Assembly: GCA_024628785.1 (NCBI GenBank)
Contig: CP102405.1
Location: forward strand, 2,294,001-2,358,000
Length of the DNA: 64,000 nucleotides
From: Fusobacteria bacterium ZRK30
GTDB taxonomy: Bacteria; Fusobacteriota; Fusobacteriia; Fusobacteriales; Fusobacteriaceae
Direction of reading: 5' to 3'
Shown: positions 43,980 through 51,017 of the stretch, one piece after another
Position numbering within the stretch: position 1 is the stretch's first letter
Layout of the letters: each line of letters begins with the position of its first letter
Position numbers and translations under genes: made by a program
The notes under the pieces: model-generated
Seen by the model: only the letters and a program-made list of their open reading frames with translations
The model's database searches: none
What the model was told of the DNA's origin: nothing

Positions 43980-45317
43980 TTATGCCATCTCTTCTGAAAC
44001 CTTAAATTCTTCCACTGCTTCCACTCTATTGTATTTCTTATAGAAAACTACTATAAGCATAAGGGAAGCTATTATATATATAGTTCCTGTAACATAGTAA
44101 GCCATTGCATATCCTCCTGGTCTAGAGAATAAGAATTTCATTCCCAGTCCACCAGCTATAAATTGAGCCGATCCCTGGATTATAAATATTATTGAACTGT
44201 AAGCTGGTCTCATCTCTTTAGATACAAACTCCATAGGTAAACTTTGTTGTACCGGTTGAGAAGCATTCATAAATCCTGATCTTAAAAATAATGCCATTCC
44301 AATAGCTATTACCTTATAGGCTCCAAACATAGCTCCATTTGCTATTACCAGCATAAATGGTATAGACACAAGTGCTAATCCTCCTAAAGCTCCTACTCTT
44401 CCAATTCTCTTTACTATCCAAGGTGATACTGCTACAAATATTACCATTGCAAAGTACTGATATGAGATAAGTGAAGAAGTTGTAGCTCTGTCTATTCCCA
44501 TTCTACTCAAATAAATTGGAAAATATGGTGTTACCAAAGCTGCTCCTAATCTGATCAGGAATCCAAAAGCTAAGAAGAAGATAACATATTTATTAGCAAA
44601 ATCTTTCCAGTTTGTTTTTACTTTTACTTTCCCTGTATCTGCTGTTACTTTTGTATAATCCTTTTTTTCTTCCTTTAACATAAAGACAGGAATCATAGTA
44701 ACCAGAGCTACTCCTATAAAGATTAGGAGTACATCACTATGAGCTCCTATATATTGAGTTAATTGCTCAGGACTGAAGTTCTTGATGTCCTCTGTAAGTT
44801 TACTACCCTCTTCATATGAAAGACCTAATCTAGAAGAAAATCTTGTTGCAATTAATCTCCCGCCAACCCAAGTTCCTATTACCATTCCTAGGATATTTGT
44901 CCAGATTGTTGTAGAAAAAACCTTTTGTTTCTCTTCATCGGTAGTATAACAGCTTAAAAATGGAGGAAGGATAGCATCAAACATACACACTCCTATCATC
45001 ACAAGCCCTGCACATATAAATACGATAGAAACATTATGTATCTTAGTTATCATAAGTATTCCTGCACTTATAATCACTGGCCCTGTAAGTAGAATTTTTT
45101 TATATCCAACCTTAGGTATAAAAAATAACAATCCTGCTCCTCCAACAAACCCAATACCCATTATTATAGACATACTAGCCGCTACTGCTTTAGTGCTTTC
45201 TGAAGCATCTAAAAAAGTTACCATTGTATCTAGTGCTACTCCTGCTAAGATCCCCATAAAAGCATAAATAACAATAAATAACCACGTGTTCAGTTTTTTT
45301 CTCTTTCTCTCCTCCAT
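43980..45317 (-). CDS. Major facilitator superfamily transporter
   Basis: This 445-residue inner-membrane protein has 12 predicted helices, with the central cytoplasmic loop around residues 205-230 (FMLKEEKKDYTKVTADTGKV). Family-type glycine-rich helices and GGRLIATRFSSR are visible, but no substrate-specific motif is. It could be a drug or metabolite exporter. SD AAGGGGGAAG precedes the ATG. It is a single gene bounded by its own terminator. The 308 bases up to the HepT gene hold an AT-rich leader and the terminator at 45,553-45,597. Confidence 0.85.
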   Translation of the reverse strand: MEERKRKKLNTWLFIVIYAFMGILAGVALDTMVTFLDASESTKAVAASMSIIMGIGFVGGAGLLFFIPKVGYKKILLTGPVIISAGILMITKIHNVSIVFICAGLVMIGVCMFDAILPPFLSCYTTDEEKQKVFSTTIWTNILGMVIGTWVGGRLIATRFSSRLGLSYEEGSKLTEDIKNFSPEQLTQYIGAHSDVLLIFIGVALVTMIPVFMLKEEKKDYTKVTADTGKVKVKTNWKDFANKYVIFFLAFGFLIRLGAALVTPYFPIYLSRMGIDRATTSSLISYQYFAMVIFVAVSPWIVKRIGRVGALGGLALVSIPFMLVIANGAMFGAYKVIAIGMALFLRSGFMNASQPVQQSLPMEFVSKEMRPAYSSIIFIIQGSAQFIAGGLGMKFLFSRPGGYAMAYYVTGTIYIIASLMLIVVFYKKYNRVEAVEEFKVSEEMA

Positions 45318-45552
45318 TTTCTTCCCCCTTGTTAAATTTATTAAAAGTAATTACTTTTTTCACTTATTGACCTAAAAAAAATAAACTTGTACTCTTTCGA
45401 ATTACTTTATTCATCTTTATAACAGTATTATATAACATTTCAATAAAAAGTCAAGAATAAATTAAGTTTTTTTTAAGATTTTTAAGAAAAAAACTATATT
45501 ACCTTCTCTACACCAATAGTACCAATAAAAACTATTGCATCGATAAATACCA

Positions 45553-45597
45553 AAAAAAAGTACAGTAAATAGATTTTATCTATTTACTGTACTTTAT
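45553..45597. terminator. Terminator of the first nucleotidyltransferase/HEPN operon
   Basis: A 16-bp perfect stem (AAAGTACAGTAAATAG / CTATTTACTGTACTTT) is preceded by A-rich sequence that is U on the minus transcript. Confidence 0.88.
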
Positions 45598-45625
45598 AAA
45601 TTTATTTTTTCTCATATTTTAAAAA

Positions 45626-46045
45626 CTATTCATCTATCTTTTTCATATAGGTCAAAATTTCCTTGGTATAACTTAAAAAATCTTCTCTGCCTTTTTTTAC
45701 AATAAATTTTATCACTTCTAATTCTACAGATTGATATTCGTGTATAACTATATTCCTGAATCCTACCATTTTTTCCATAAGATTCGATGTTTTTTCTGTA
45801 AGAATACCATTTTCTTTTAATAAAGCAAATGAATCTCTACTTGATTTTGGTATTCCAAAAGCTAATTTTGAACATAAATACATGGATAGATCTATAGACT
45901 GCTGACAGGCCCTCTGAATATTTAAAACTATGGCATCCTGATATAAATAATCATTCAATCTCTCGATCTCACCGCCATATATCTCATCTATCCTTTTAAT
46001 ACACCTTTCAATACTCTCTATTTTACTCAGTACTACTCTTTTCAT
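45626..46045 (-). CDS. hepT: HepT-like toxin (HEPN domain, DUF86)
   Basis: This 139-residue all-helical protein ends in FRNIVIHEYQSVELEV, which contains the RX4HXY motif of HEPN ribonucleases (HepT). Paired with the upstream MntA-type nucleotidyltransferase, it forms a toxin-antitoxin unit in which MntA AMPylates the toxin tyrosine of that motif. The start at 46045 is used because the longer frame (to 46075) overlaps the antitoxin further and has no separate SD. The genes overlap by 23 bases. The target RNA is unknown. Confidence 0.85.
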   Translation of the reverse strand: MKRVVLSKIESIERCIKRIDEIYGGEIERLNDYLYQDAIVLNIQRACQQSIDLSMYLCSKLAFGIPKSSRDSFALLKENGILTEKTSNLMEKMVGFRNIVIHEYQSVELEVIKFIVKKGREDFLSYTKEILTYMKKIDE

Positions 46046-46472
46046 TGAAAACACTTCCCCTATTATAGATTTCATCTAAAACTATCTTCCTATCCTCTTC
46101 AAAAACTAAATATTCAGCTAAAATTTTATATTCTAACAGGTCATTTTTTTCATCATTTAAACAATAGATCAACTCTCCGTTTGTTATTATTTCTGCCTGA
46201 AAATTTAAATTAGATCTGTTAAAATCTATAAGATCTATCTTTCTTCCTAATTCTTTTTCTAAATCACAAATAAAATTCAATCTATCATCAAAATTAAAAT
46301 CTCCTATAACAGCTATATCTATATCACTCTCTTCCCTCATTTCACCTCTTGAGACAGATCCAAATACATATACCCCCTCTATATTTTCTTCTTTTAAAGA
46401 AAAATATTTCATGATTTTTTTTTTATAGTCTTGAACTTTCTCTTCAGATATAAACTGATTTTTTTCCTTCAT
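46023..46472 (-). CDS. mntA: MntA-like minimal nucleotidyltransferase antitoxin
   Basis: This 149-residue protein has the minimal nucleotidyltransferase signature GSVSRGEMREESDIDIAVIG (near residue 35 in this numbering) with both metal Asp residues. It is expected to neutralise HepT by AMPylating it. The start at 46472 follows GAGGAGGTTAAG. The frame extends 25 more codons upstream, but those (CYQFTVVNIEYCEEV) are a translation of R1 copy d and not a real N-terminus. Confidence 0.85.
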   Translation of the reverse strand: MKEKNQFISEEKVQDYKKKIMKYFSLKEENIEGVYVFGSVSRGEMREESDIDIAVIGDFNFDDRLNFICDLEKELGRKIDLIDFNRSNLNFQAEIITNGELIYCLNDEKNDLLEYKILAEYLVFEEDRKIVLDEIYNRGSVFNEKSSTE

Positions 46473-46483
46473 CTTAACCTCCT

Positions 46484-46545
46484 CGCAATATTCTATGTTT
46501 ACGACAGTAAACTGATAGCATACTGGTGATACCCACTGAAAACCC
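46484..46545 (+). repeat. R1 repeat, copy d, adjoining the mntA ribosome-binding site
   Basis: Plus-strand CTCGCAATATTCTATGTTTA, palindrome GTTTACgacaGTAAAC, then TGGTGATACCC. The CCTCCTCGC at its left edge is the complement of the mntA SD (GAGGAGG), so the repeat begins exactly at the SD. Confidence 0.75.
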
Positions 46546-46561
46546 AAACCTTCATCACGAA

Positions 46562-46695
46562 ACTCACGAAGTAATTGCTAGGGCTATCACCAAAGAACTA
46601 CTCGCAAGAAGTATCACCAAAGTATCTAAAAATTTACGATGTAAATTAAGAACTTTGAGATATTAGTTTATTCCATGAACATAGGACTTTGAGAA
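46562..46695 (-). repeat. R1 repeat, copy e (with R2 copy b: composite)
   Basis: About 95 percent identical to copy c at 43,311. It lies inverted relative to copy d, with only about 16 bases between them, so the two could form a long imperfect hairpin. Confidence 0.85.
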
Positions 46696-46730
46696 AATAA
46701 CCAGAGAGCACACAAAGAAACCTTTTATTC

Positions 46731-46836
46731 TTGATTTTAAAAATGAAGTTTATAGTTGTCCCACTTCAGCAGTATTATTTCTACAACAACGATTGTGACC
46801 TACTAATTAAGACAAAATACTTATTGCTTCAGGCTC
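46731..46836. repeat. R2 repeat, copy b
   Basis: Contains GAAGTTTATAGTTGTCCCAC, TTCTACAACAACGATTGTGA and TTATTGCTTCAGGCTC. It lacks the hairpin end present in copies a and c. Confidence 0.7.
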
Positions 46837-46853
46837 TTCAATAAATATAAGCT

Positions 46854-47579
46854 TTATAATTCATGATCGGATTTAATTTTTTCATCTATCGTTTTAAAAA
46901 ATTCCTGAAATAAAACTATATATTCTTTTTTTACTTTATCATAAATTTCCCAAGCTGTATCTTGATTATAAGTATGAGAAGTTCTATTTCTATTTTCCAT
47001 CATCTTAATCCATGCAGTGCCATTTTCTATTAATTCAACTTTAAAAGCTTCTCTAAAAGCTCCTCTAGGGCTATTAACTTCTATCCCATCATATTCTAGA
47101 TAACCTTTCATAAGTTTCCAACTAAGTTCAAAGACAAATTCAAATCTTTGAATGGTCCCATCTAAATATAGATCGTCCTCATGGGGATCTTTTTTTAAAG
47201 AATCTTCTAATCTACATAAGGCTTTTCTTAAATCTTCTAATTTTAGTTTTAATTTATTTTCATTCATAGTTACTTTTCCCCTTTCATCTGTAAGAAATAT
47301 TATACAACCTTCTTCATCAATAAATTTTTTTAAATTTTCATTGGTATTTTTTTTATAGTCAATTATATCAATTGTATAGGGTAAAGAAGTTTTATAGAGT
47401 TCATCTTTTAAATCTAATAATTTATCCTCTCTAAATTGAATAACTAAATCTATGTCTGAAGTTTTTTTATAATCACCTCTAGCTCTAGAACCGAAAATTT
47501 TAACCCATTTTATTTCTTTGGAGTAGTTTTTTAATACTTCTATTAATTTATAAAATTCTTTTTCTGTTAATCCATACAT
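46854..47579 (-). CDS. Nucleotidyltransferase-HEPN fusion protein (HI0073-HI0074 type)
   Basis: This 241-residue protein joins two domains that are usually separate genes. Residues about 1-98 are a minimal nucleotidyltransferase (IFGSRARGDYKKTSDIDLVIQ, metal Asp pair). Residues about 105-238 are an HI0074-like HEPN partner with the RX4HXY motif in NRNRTSHTYNQDTAWEIY (near 197). Such pairs act as toxin-antitoxin systems; a single chain would put antitoxin and toxin in a fixed 1:1 ratio. The SD is AAGGAGGTAAATT before ATG 47579, directly adjoining R1 copy f. No frameshift is seen at the fusion point. Confidence 0.85.
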   Translation of the reverse strand: MYGLTEKEFYKLIEVLKNYSKEIKWVKIFGSRARGDYKKTSDIDLVIQFREDKLLDLKDELYKTSLPYTIDIIDYKKNTNENLKKFIDEEGCIIFLTDERGKVTMNENKLKLKLEDLRKALCRLEDSLKKDPHEDDLYLDGTIQRFEFVFELSWKLMKGYLEYDGIEVNSPRGAFREAFKVELIENGTAWIKMMENRNRTSHTYNQDTAWEIYDKVKKEYIVLFQEFFKTIDEKIKSDHEL

Positions 47580-47590
47580 AATTTACCTCC

Positions 47591-47664
47591 TTCGCAATAT
47601 CCTATATTTATATAATAAACTAATAGTATATTGGTAATGCCCACTTCGGGTACCACAAAATCCT
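47591..47664 (+). repeat. R1 repeat, copy f, adjoining the fusion-gene ribosome-binding site
   Basis: CTTCGCAATATCCTATATTT, degenerate palindrome, TTGGTAATGCCC, then the hairpin GGCCC-like CCCACTTCGGGTA and CACAAAATCCTAC. It starts at the complement of the SD, as in copies d and g. Confidence 0.7.
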
Positions 47665-47732
47665 ACTCATAATTTTTTATCTCTTATCTTTCAATTTTCA
47701 ACTAGATACTTTCAACTATGTTTTATCTTCTT

Positions 47733-47767
47733 ATTATACCATAAAAAAAAGAGGTCAATACCTCTCT
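47733..47767 (-). promoter_or_regulatory. R4 module: terminator hairpin fused to a promoter -10 (copy 1)
   Basis: On the minus strand, the hairpin AGAGGTATTGACCTCT is followed by T8 and then ATGGTATAAT. The hairpin can end upstream transcription, and TATAAT (47738-47733) can serve as the -10 for the fusion gene at 47579. Near-identical modules lie at 49,725, 50,786 and 54,091. Confidence 0.6.
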
Positions 47768-47934
47768 TAAACTTTTTCTGCCACCAATTTATAATATCCT
47801 ACTGCTACAGCACAGGAGTCTTTTCTTTTTACCGCCAATTTTCGCTAATAAAATTTTCTCAATACAAAGATGTATAGTAATATTAAAAAAACCTTCTTTT
47901 GTCATGAATTACACTAAAAAAACTTTTCTTTTTT

Positions 47935-48052
47935 GAGCCTGACTTATAACTGACTAAATCTGACTTTTTTTGAAGTGCATATTACAGGTTATCTTCTCTC
48001 TTTATTATGTTATCTCCATTCAGTTTAAAATCAGATTTTAGTCAGGCTCTAA
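47935..48052. repeat. R3 element with inverted ends, interrupting a GxxExxY gene
   Basis: The ends are inverted copies of GAGCCTGACTTATAACTGAC / GAGCCTGACTAAAATCTGA, enclosing about 70 bases. A half copy lies at about 48,140-48,182 and another at 50,925-50,960. It looks like a small non-autonomous element (118 bases), but no target duplication was found. Confidence 0.55.
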
Positions 48053-48136
48053 AAAACCACTTCCAAGTTCATCAAAGACACTGTAGCAGCATTCTATAAT
48101 TTTTTTAGTTAAATCTTCATGTAAATATTTCTCCAT
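48038..48136 (-). pseudogene. Truncated GxxExxY protein gene
   Basis: ATG at 48136 with SD GGAGGTG opens a frame encoding MEKYLHEDLTKKIIECCYSV, then FDELGSGFLE, the N-terminus of GxxExxY proteins (about 125 residues, PDDEXK-like). It stops at PD*, exactly where the R3 inverted end starts. The remaining hundred residues are not visible downstream. Confidence 0.65.
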
Positions 48137-48252
48137 TATTTCACCTCCACTCAGCTTAAAGTCAGATTTTAGTCAGGGTCAAAAAATTATGTTTAAAACT
48201 TTTTCTTCAATTATATTACTTGTTTTCATATTTCCCCTTTGTAAATTATAAA

Positions 48253-48288
48253 AAGTACAGAAAATAAATTAGCTATCTCTGTACTTAA
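48253..48288. terminator. Possible terminator-like hairpin
   Basis: AAAGTACAGA and TCTGTACTT form a stem with a loop of about 17 bases, followed by an AT-rich stretch. The U-tract is weak. It lies between the rfbB end and the GxxExxY remnant. Confidence 0.35.
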
Positions 48289-48366
48289 ATTATATACTGC
48301 TATTTAATTTTTTTCTTCTTTTGACTTTCGTTATACATCGTACATTGTCAATTGTTCATTATCTTT

Positions 48367-48405
48367 TTAGTATCTTGCAAACAAATCTCTCGTATAGATT
48401 TTTTC
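48367..48405 (-). pseudogene. Severed 3' end of a ugd-like gene, fragment 1
   Basis: The minus strand encodes KKIYTRDLFARY and a TAA stop. This corresponds to the C-terminus [11 protein letters not shown] of the ugd at 62,798 and, more closely, to fragment 2 at 55,135. The fragment begins within two bases of the rfbB stop codon. Confidence 0.7.
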
Positions 48406-49658
48406 TATTTATTATACATTTCCTCATAATACTTGGCATAGTCACCACTGACTACATCATCTACCCACTCTTGGTTATCCAGATACCACTTGATAGTTTT
48501 TTCTATCCCTACTACAAATGGAGTCTCCGGGTAAAAACCTAATTCCTTTACAGTTTTAGTAGGGTCGATGGCATATCTTGTATCATGCCCTAACCTGTCC
48601 TGCACATAGGTTATCAGATCATAGTTAATATTACTAATATCAGTTTTTACTATATTTTTATATTCATCTTTCAACTTTCCATTTTCAACTATTAGTTTAT
48701 AAATAGTATCAATGGTCATCTTGACAATATTAATATTGGTTTCCTCATTGAATCCGCCGATATTATATGCCTCACCAAGTTTCCCACCATCTATTACCAT
48801 ATCTATACCCTTACAATGATCCTCTACGTAGAGCCAGTCTCTGACCTGTTTCCCGTCTCCATATACCGGCAACTTTTTCCCTTCCAATATATTTTTAATT
48901 ATAAGGGGAATTAATTTTTCAGGAAAATGATAAGGTCCATAGTTATTAGAACACCTGGTTACATTTACCGGAAAATGATAAGTTTCATCATAAGCTCTTA
49001 CCAGCATATCTGCACCGGTTTTAGAAGTAGCATAGGGCGACCTAGGATCTAGAGGAGTACTCTCAGTAAAAAACTTACTCCCAAAAATTTTAGGCATAGC
49101 TTCTCTTCCATTCAATACTGTCTTTAATTCATCTTTCTTTAACCCATTGCTAATTGATAATTCATCATTGTTAATTAGAAGTTTCCCTTCTGGAAATTCT
49201 CTTTCTAAACTTCCGTAAACTTCATCGGTACTTACCTGTAAGAATTTTTTCCCTTCCTTATAGACCGGGTATCCAAATTCATCTTTATCAATAGTCCAAT
49301 GTTGTTTTGCTATATCCATAAGAGTCTGAGTTCCCAGAATATTAGTCTTTAAAAATATTCCCGGATCTTCAATAGATCTGTCTACATGAGACTCTGCTGC
49401 AAAGTTTACTACAAAGTCGATTTCATGGTTCATAAAGATATTTTCTACTAATTCCTTATTACAGATATCTCCCTTTACAAAAGTTACCCTCTCATCTTTT
49501 ATCTCTTCACTTATAGTTCCAAGATTTCCTGCATAAGTAAGTTTATCTAAAACTATTAATTTTATTTCTTCTTTATTACTATTATTTTGCTTTAATTTAT
49601 ACTTTAAAAAGTTGGCGCCTATGAACCCTGCAGCACCTGTTATTAAATATGTTTTCAT
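48405..49658 (-). CDS. rfbB: dTDP-glucose 4,6-dehydratase
   Basis: This 417-residue SDR-family enzyme of nucleotide-sugar synthesis acts on dTDP-glucose. Motifs are TGAAGFIGANFLKYKL (residues 7-22), SHVDRSIEDP, STDEVYGS, SPYATSKTGADML (the YxxxK pair) and RCSNNYGPYHFPEKLIPL. It is longer than the usual 340-360 because of two in-frame insertions: residues about 157-195 (LLINNDELSISNGLKKDEL and following) and about 330-350 (IVENGKLKDEYKN). The coding DNA of these inserts resembles the low-complexity intergenic repeats nearby. No rfbA, rfbC or rfbD gene is in the window, so it is an isolated member. Confidence 0.93.
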   Translation of the reverse strand: MKTYLITGAAGFIGANFLKYKLKQNNSNKEEIKLIVLDKLTYAGNLGTISEEIKDERVTFVKGDICNKELVENIFMNHEIDFVVNFAAESHVDRSIEDPGIFLKTNILGTQTLMDIAKQHWTIDKDEFGYPVYKEGKKFLQVSTDEVYGSLEREFPEGKLLINNDELSISNGLKKDELKTVLNGREAMPKIFGSKFFTESTPLDPRSPYATSKTGADMLVRAYDETYHFPVNVTRCSNNYGPYHFPEKLIPLIIKNILEGKKLPVYGDGKQVRDWLYVEDHCKGIDMVIDGGKLGEAYNIGGFNEETNINIVKMTIDTIYKLIVENGKLKDEYKNIVKTDISNINYDLITYVQDRLGHDTRYAIDPTKTVKELGFYPETPFVVGIEKTIKWYLDNQEWVDDVVSGDYAKYYEEMYNK

Positions 49659-49724
49659 AATTTAATTCTCCTTTTTTAAATAAATATTTTTATAATTTTA
49701 TTATTTCTATAATCCTATTGCTAT

Positions 49725-49760
49725 ATTATACCATAAAAAAAAAGAGGTAAATACCTCTCT
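49725..49760 (-). promoter_or_regulatory. R4 module: terminator hairpin fused to a promoter -10 (copy 2, rfbB)
   Basis: The hairpin AGAGGTATTTACCTC, T9, then ATGGTATAAT (TATAAT at 49730-49725) lies 67 bases before rfbB. The right flank (AAAATATAGTTCATAGGTAC) repeats at 50,822-50,850. Confidence 0.65.
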
Positions 49761-49936
49761 TAAAAATATAGTTCATAGGTACACGGTTCAGGTCTGTTAA
49801 TAACTCTTAAAACCCAAACCTCATCACGAAACTCACTAAGAAAACCTCTTCTTTTTTTATCATCGTTAACTAGTAGATCTATATCATTTCCATTTTCGCC
49901 CTTTGCGGGTAGTGTGGTAACATCCGTGTTCTATTG

Positions 49937-50335
49937 TTATTTATTTTTATTTAATTTATTTTTTACAAATTCTAAAATTTTCAAACTATCATTTTTTGCT
50001 TCCTCAACTAAATCATGAGATGGTACCAAACCAAAACCTGTATCCATATATCTGTAAGCTGTAGAATATGGAGTCAAATTTTCTGCTGATTCATATAATT
50101 TTTCAAACTCTTTATCTAATTCAATTATTTTATCTAAAACATTTGATAAATCATGATTTTTAGGAACTTTAGCTTTATAAAAAAATAAAATTGATTTCAA
50201 AGCCTTTTCTCCAGCTTGCTGAAAATGATAGATAGCTTGGTCTTCTAATTCAGAATCCAATAAAATAATACCTGATTTATAATCTCTCTCAGCCTTAAAC
50301 AACATTATTTCACTATCTTTAATTGGTATTTTCAT
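49937..50335 (-). CDS. HEPN domain protein (partner of nucleotidyltransferase)
   Basis: This 132-residue helical protein has the HEPN family pattern: FKAERDYKSGIILLDSELEDQAIYHFQQAGEKALKSILFFY, then KVPKNHDLSNVLDKI (His in the active site region) and SAYRYMDTG. It pairs with the nucleotidyltransferase gene that ends 17 bases after its start. Unlike HepT it lacks a clear RX4HXY near the C-terminus, so it may belong to the HEPN-2 branch (pfam05168 type). A toxin-antitoxin role is likely but unproven. The 278-base region toward rfbB holds R4 copy 2 and low-complexity DNA. Confidence 0.8.
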   Translation of the reverse strand: MKIPIKDSEIMLFKAERDYKSGIILLDSELEDQAIYHFQQAGEKALKSILFFYKAKVPKNHDLSNVLDKIIELDKEFEKLYESAENLTPYSTAYRYMDTGFGLVPSHDLVEEAKNDSLKILEFVKNKLNKNK

Positions 50336-50639
50336 AAATTAAATACCCCCTTTCTAAAATATCACTTTCAATCCGATTTTCTATCTTTGAATTTATTTTA
50401 AATTCCATTTCACTTTCTACGATTATATCTTTAGGAAACCCAATCCCTCTCAACGCTTTTATCCCACGTCTCATATCTATAATTTTATTTTTACAATCTT
50501 TTGTAAGGACCATAATATCTAGGTCACTATCTTCAGTTGGTTCTCCCCAAGCATAAGATCCAAATATATATATTTTTTTAGGACTAAATTCTTTTACTAA
50601 TCTATTTTTAGCTTCTTCAAGTTTATTTAAATTAATCAT
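50319..50639 (-). CDS. Minimal nucleotidyltransferase (antitoxin type)
   Basis: A 106-residue nucleotidyltransferase with IYIFGSYAWGEPTEDSDLDIMVL (GSxxxG plus Asp pair). The start at 50639 has a perfect SD, GAGGAGGTAGAA. The frame runs 21 codons further upstream, but these (LLVYSVNIEFCEEV) translate R1 copy g, just as in mntA, so they are excluded. Its last 17 bases overlap the HEPN gene. It is predicted to modify or restrain the HEPN partner. Confidence 0.83.
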   Translation of the reverse strand: MINLNKLEEAKNRLVKEFSPKKIYIFGSYAWGEPTEDSDLDIMVLTKDCKNKIIDMRRGIKALRGIGFPKDIIVESEMEFKINSKIENRIESDILERGYLIYENTN

Positions 50640-50649
50640 TTCTACCTCC

Positions 50650-50724
50650 TCGCAAAATTCTATGTTTACAGAGTAAACTAATAGTTTTTTGGTGATGCCC
50701 ACTTCGGGTATCGCAAAGTTCTTT
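50650..50724 (+). repeat. R1 repeat, copy g, adjoining the nucleotidyltransferase ribosome-binding site
   Basis: CTCGCAAAATTCTATGTTTA with GTTTACAGAGTAAAC palindrome, TTGGTGATGCCC, hairpin GATGCCC-ACTTC-GGGTATC, and then CGCAAAGTTCTTTA. The start coincides with the complement of the SD. It gives the clearest view of the 61-base period. Confidence 0.78.
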
Positions 50725-50785
50725 ATTATATTTTTTCCTCTAACTATTAATTTTCAACTGGCAACTTTCAACTATATTTTCTTCT

Positions 50786-50822
50786 ATTATACCATATAAA
50801 AAAAAGAGGTAGATACCTCTTT
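50786..50822 (-). promoter_or_regulatory. R4 module: terminator hairpin fused to a promoter -10 (copy 3)
   Basis: Hairpin AGAGGTATCTACCTCT, T8, ATATGGTATAAT (TATAAT at 50791-50786). It would drive the nucleotidyltransferase/HEPN pair and place R1 copy g in the 5' leader. Confidence 0.6.
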
Positions 50823-51017
50823 AAAAATATAGTTCATAGGTACACGGATCAGGTCTGATAATAGCTATAATTTTAAAACCAAAACCCTTATACGAAGATC
50901 ACGAAGAGAAGCTTTTCTTTTGAGCCTGACTTAAAACTGACTACTTCTGACTTAACCCATAAATCCAAAATTTTTATTTCCACTGTACATTATATATTGT
51001 CAATTCTACATTTTTCT

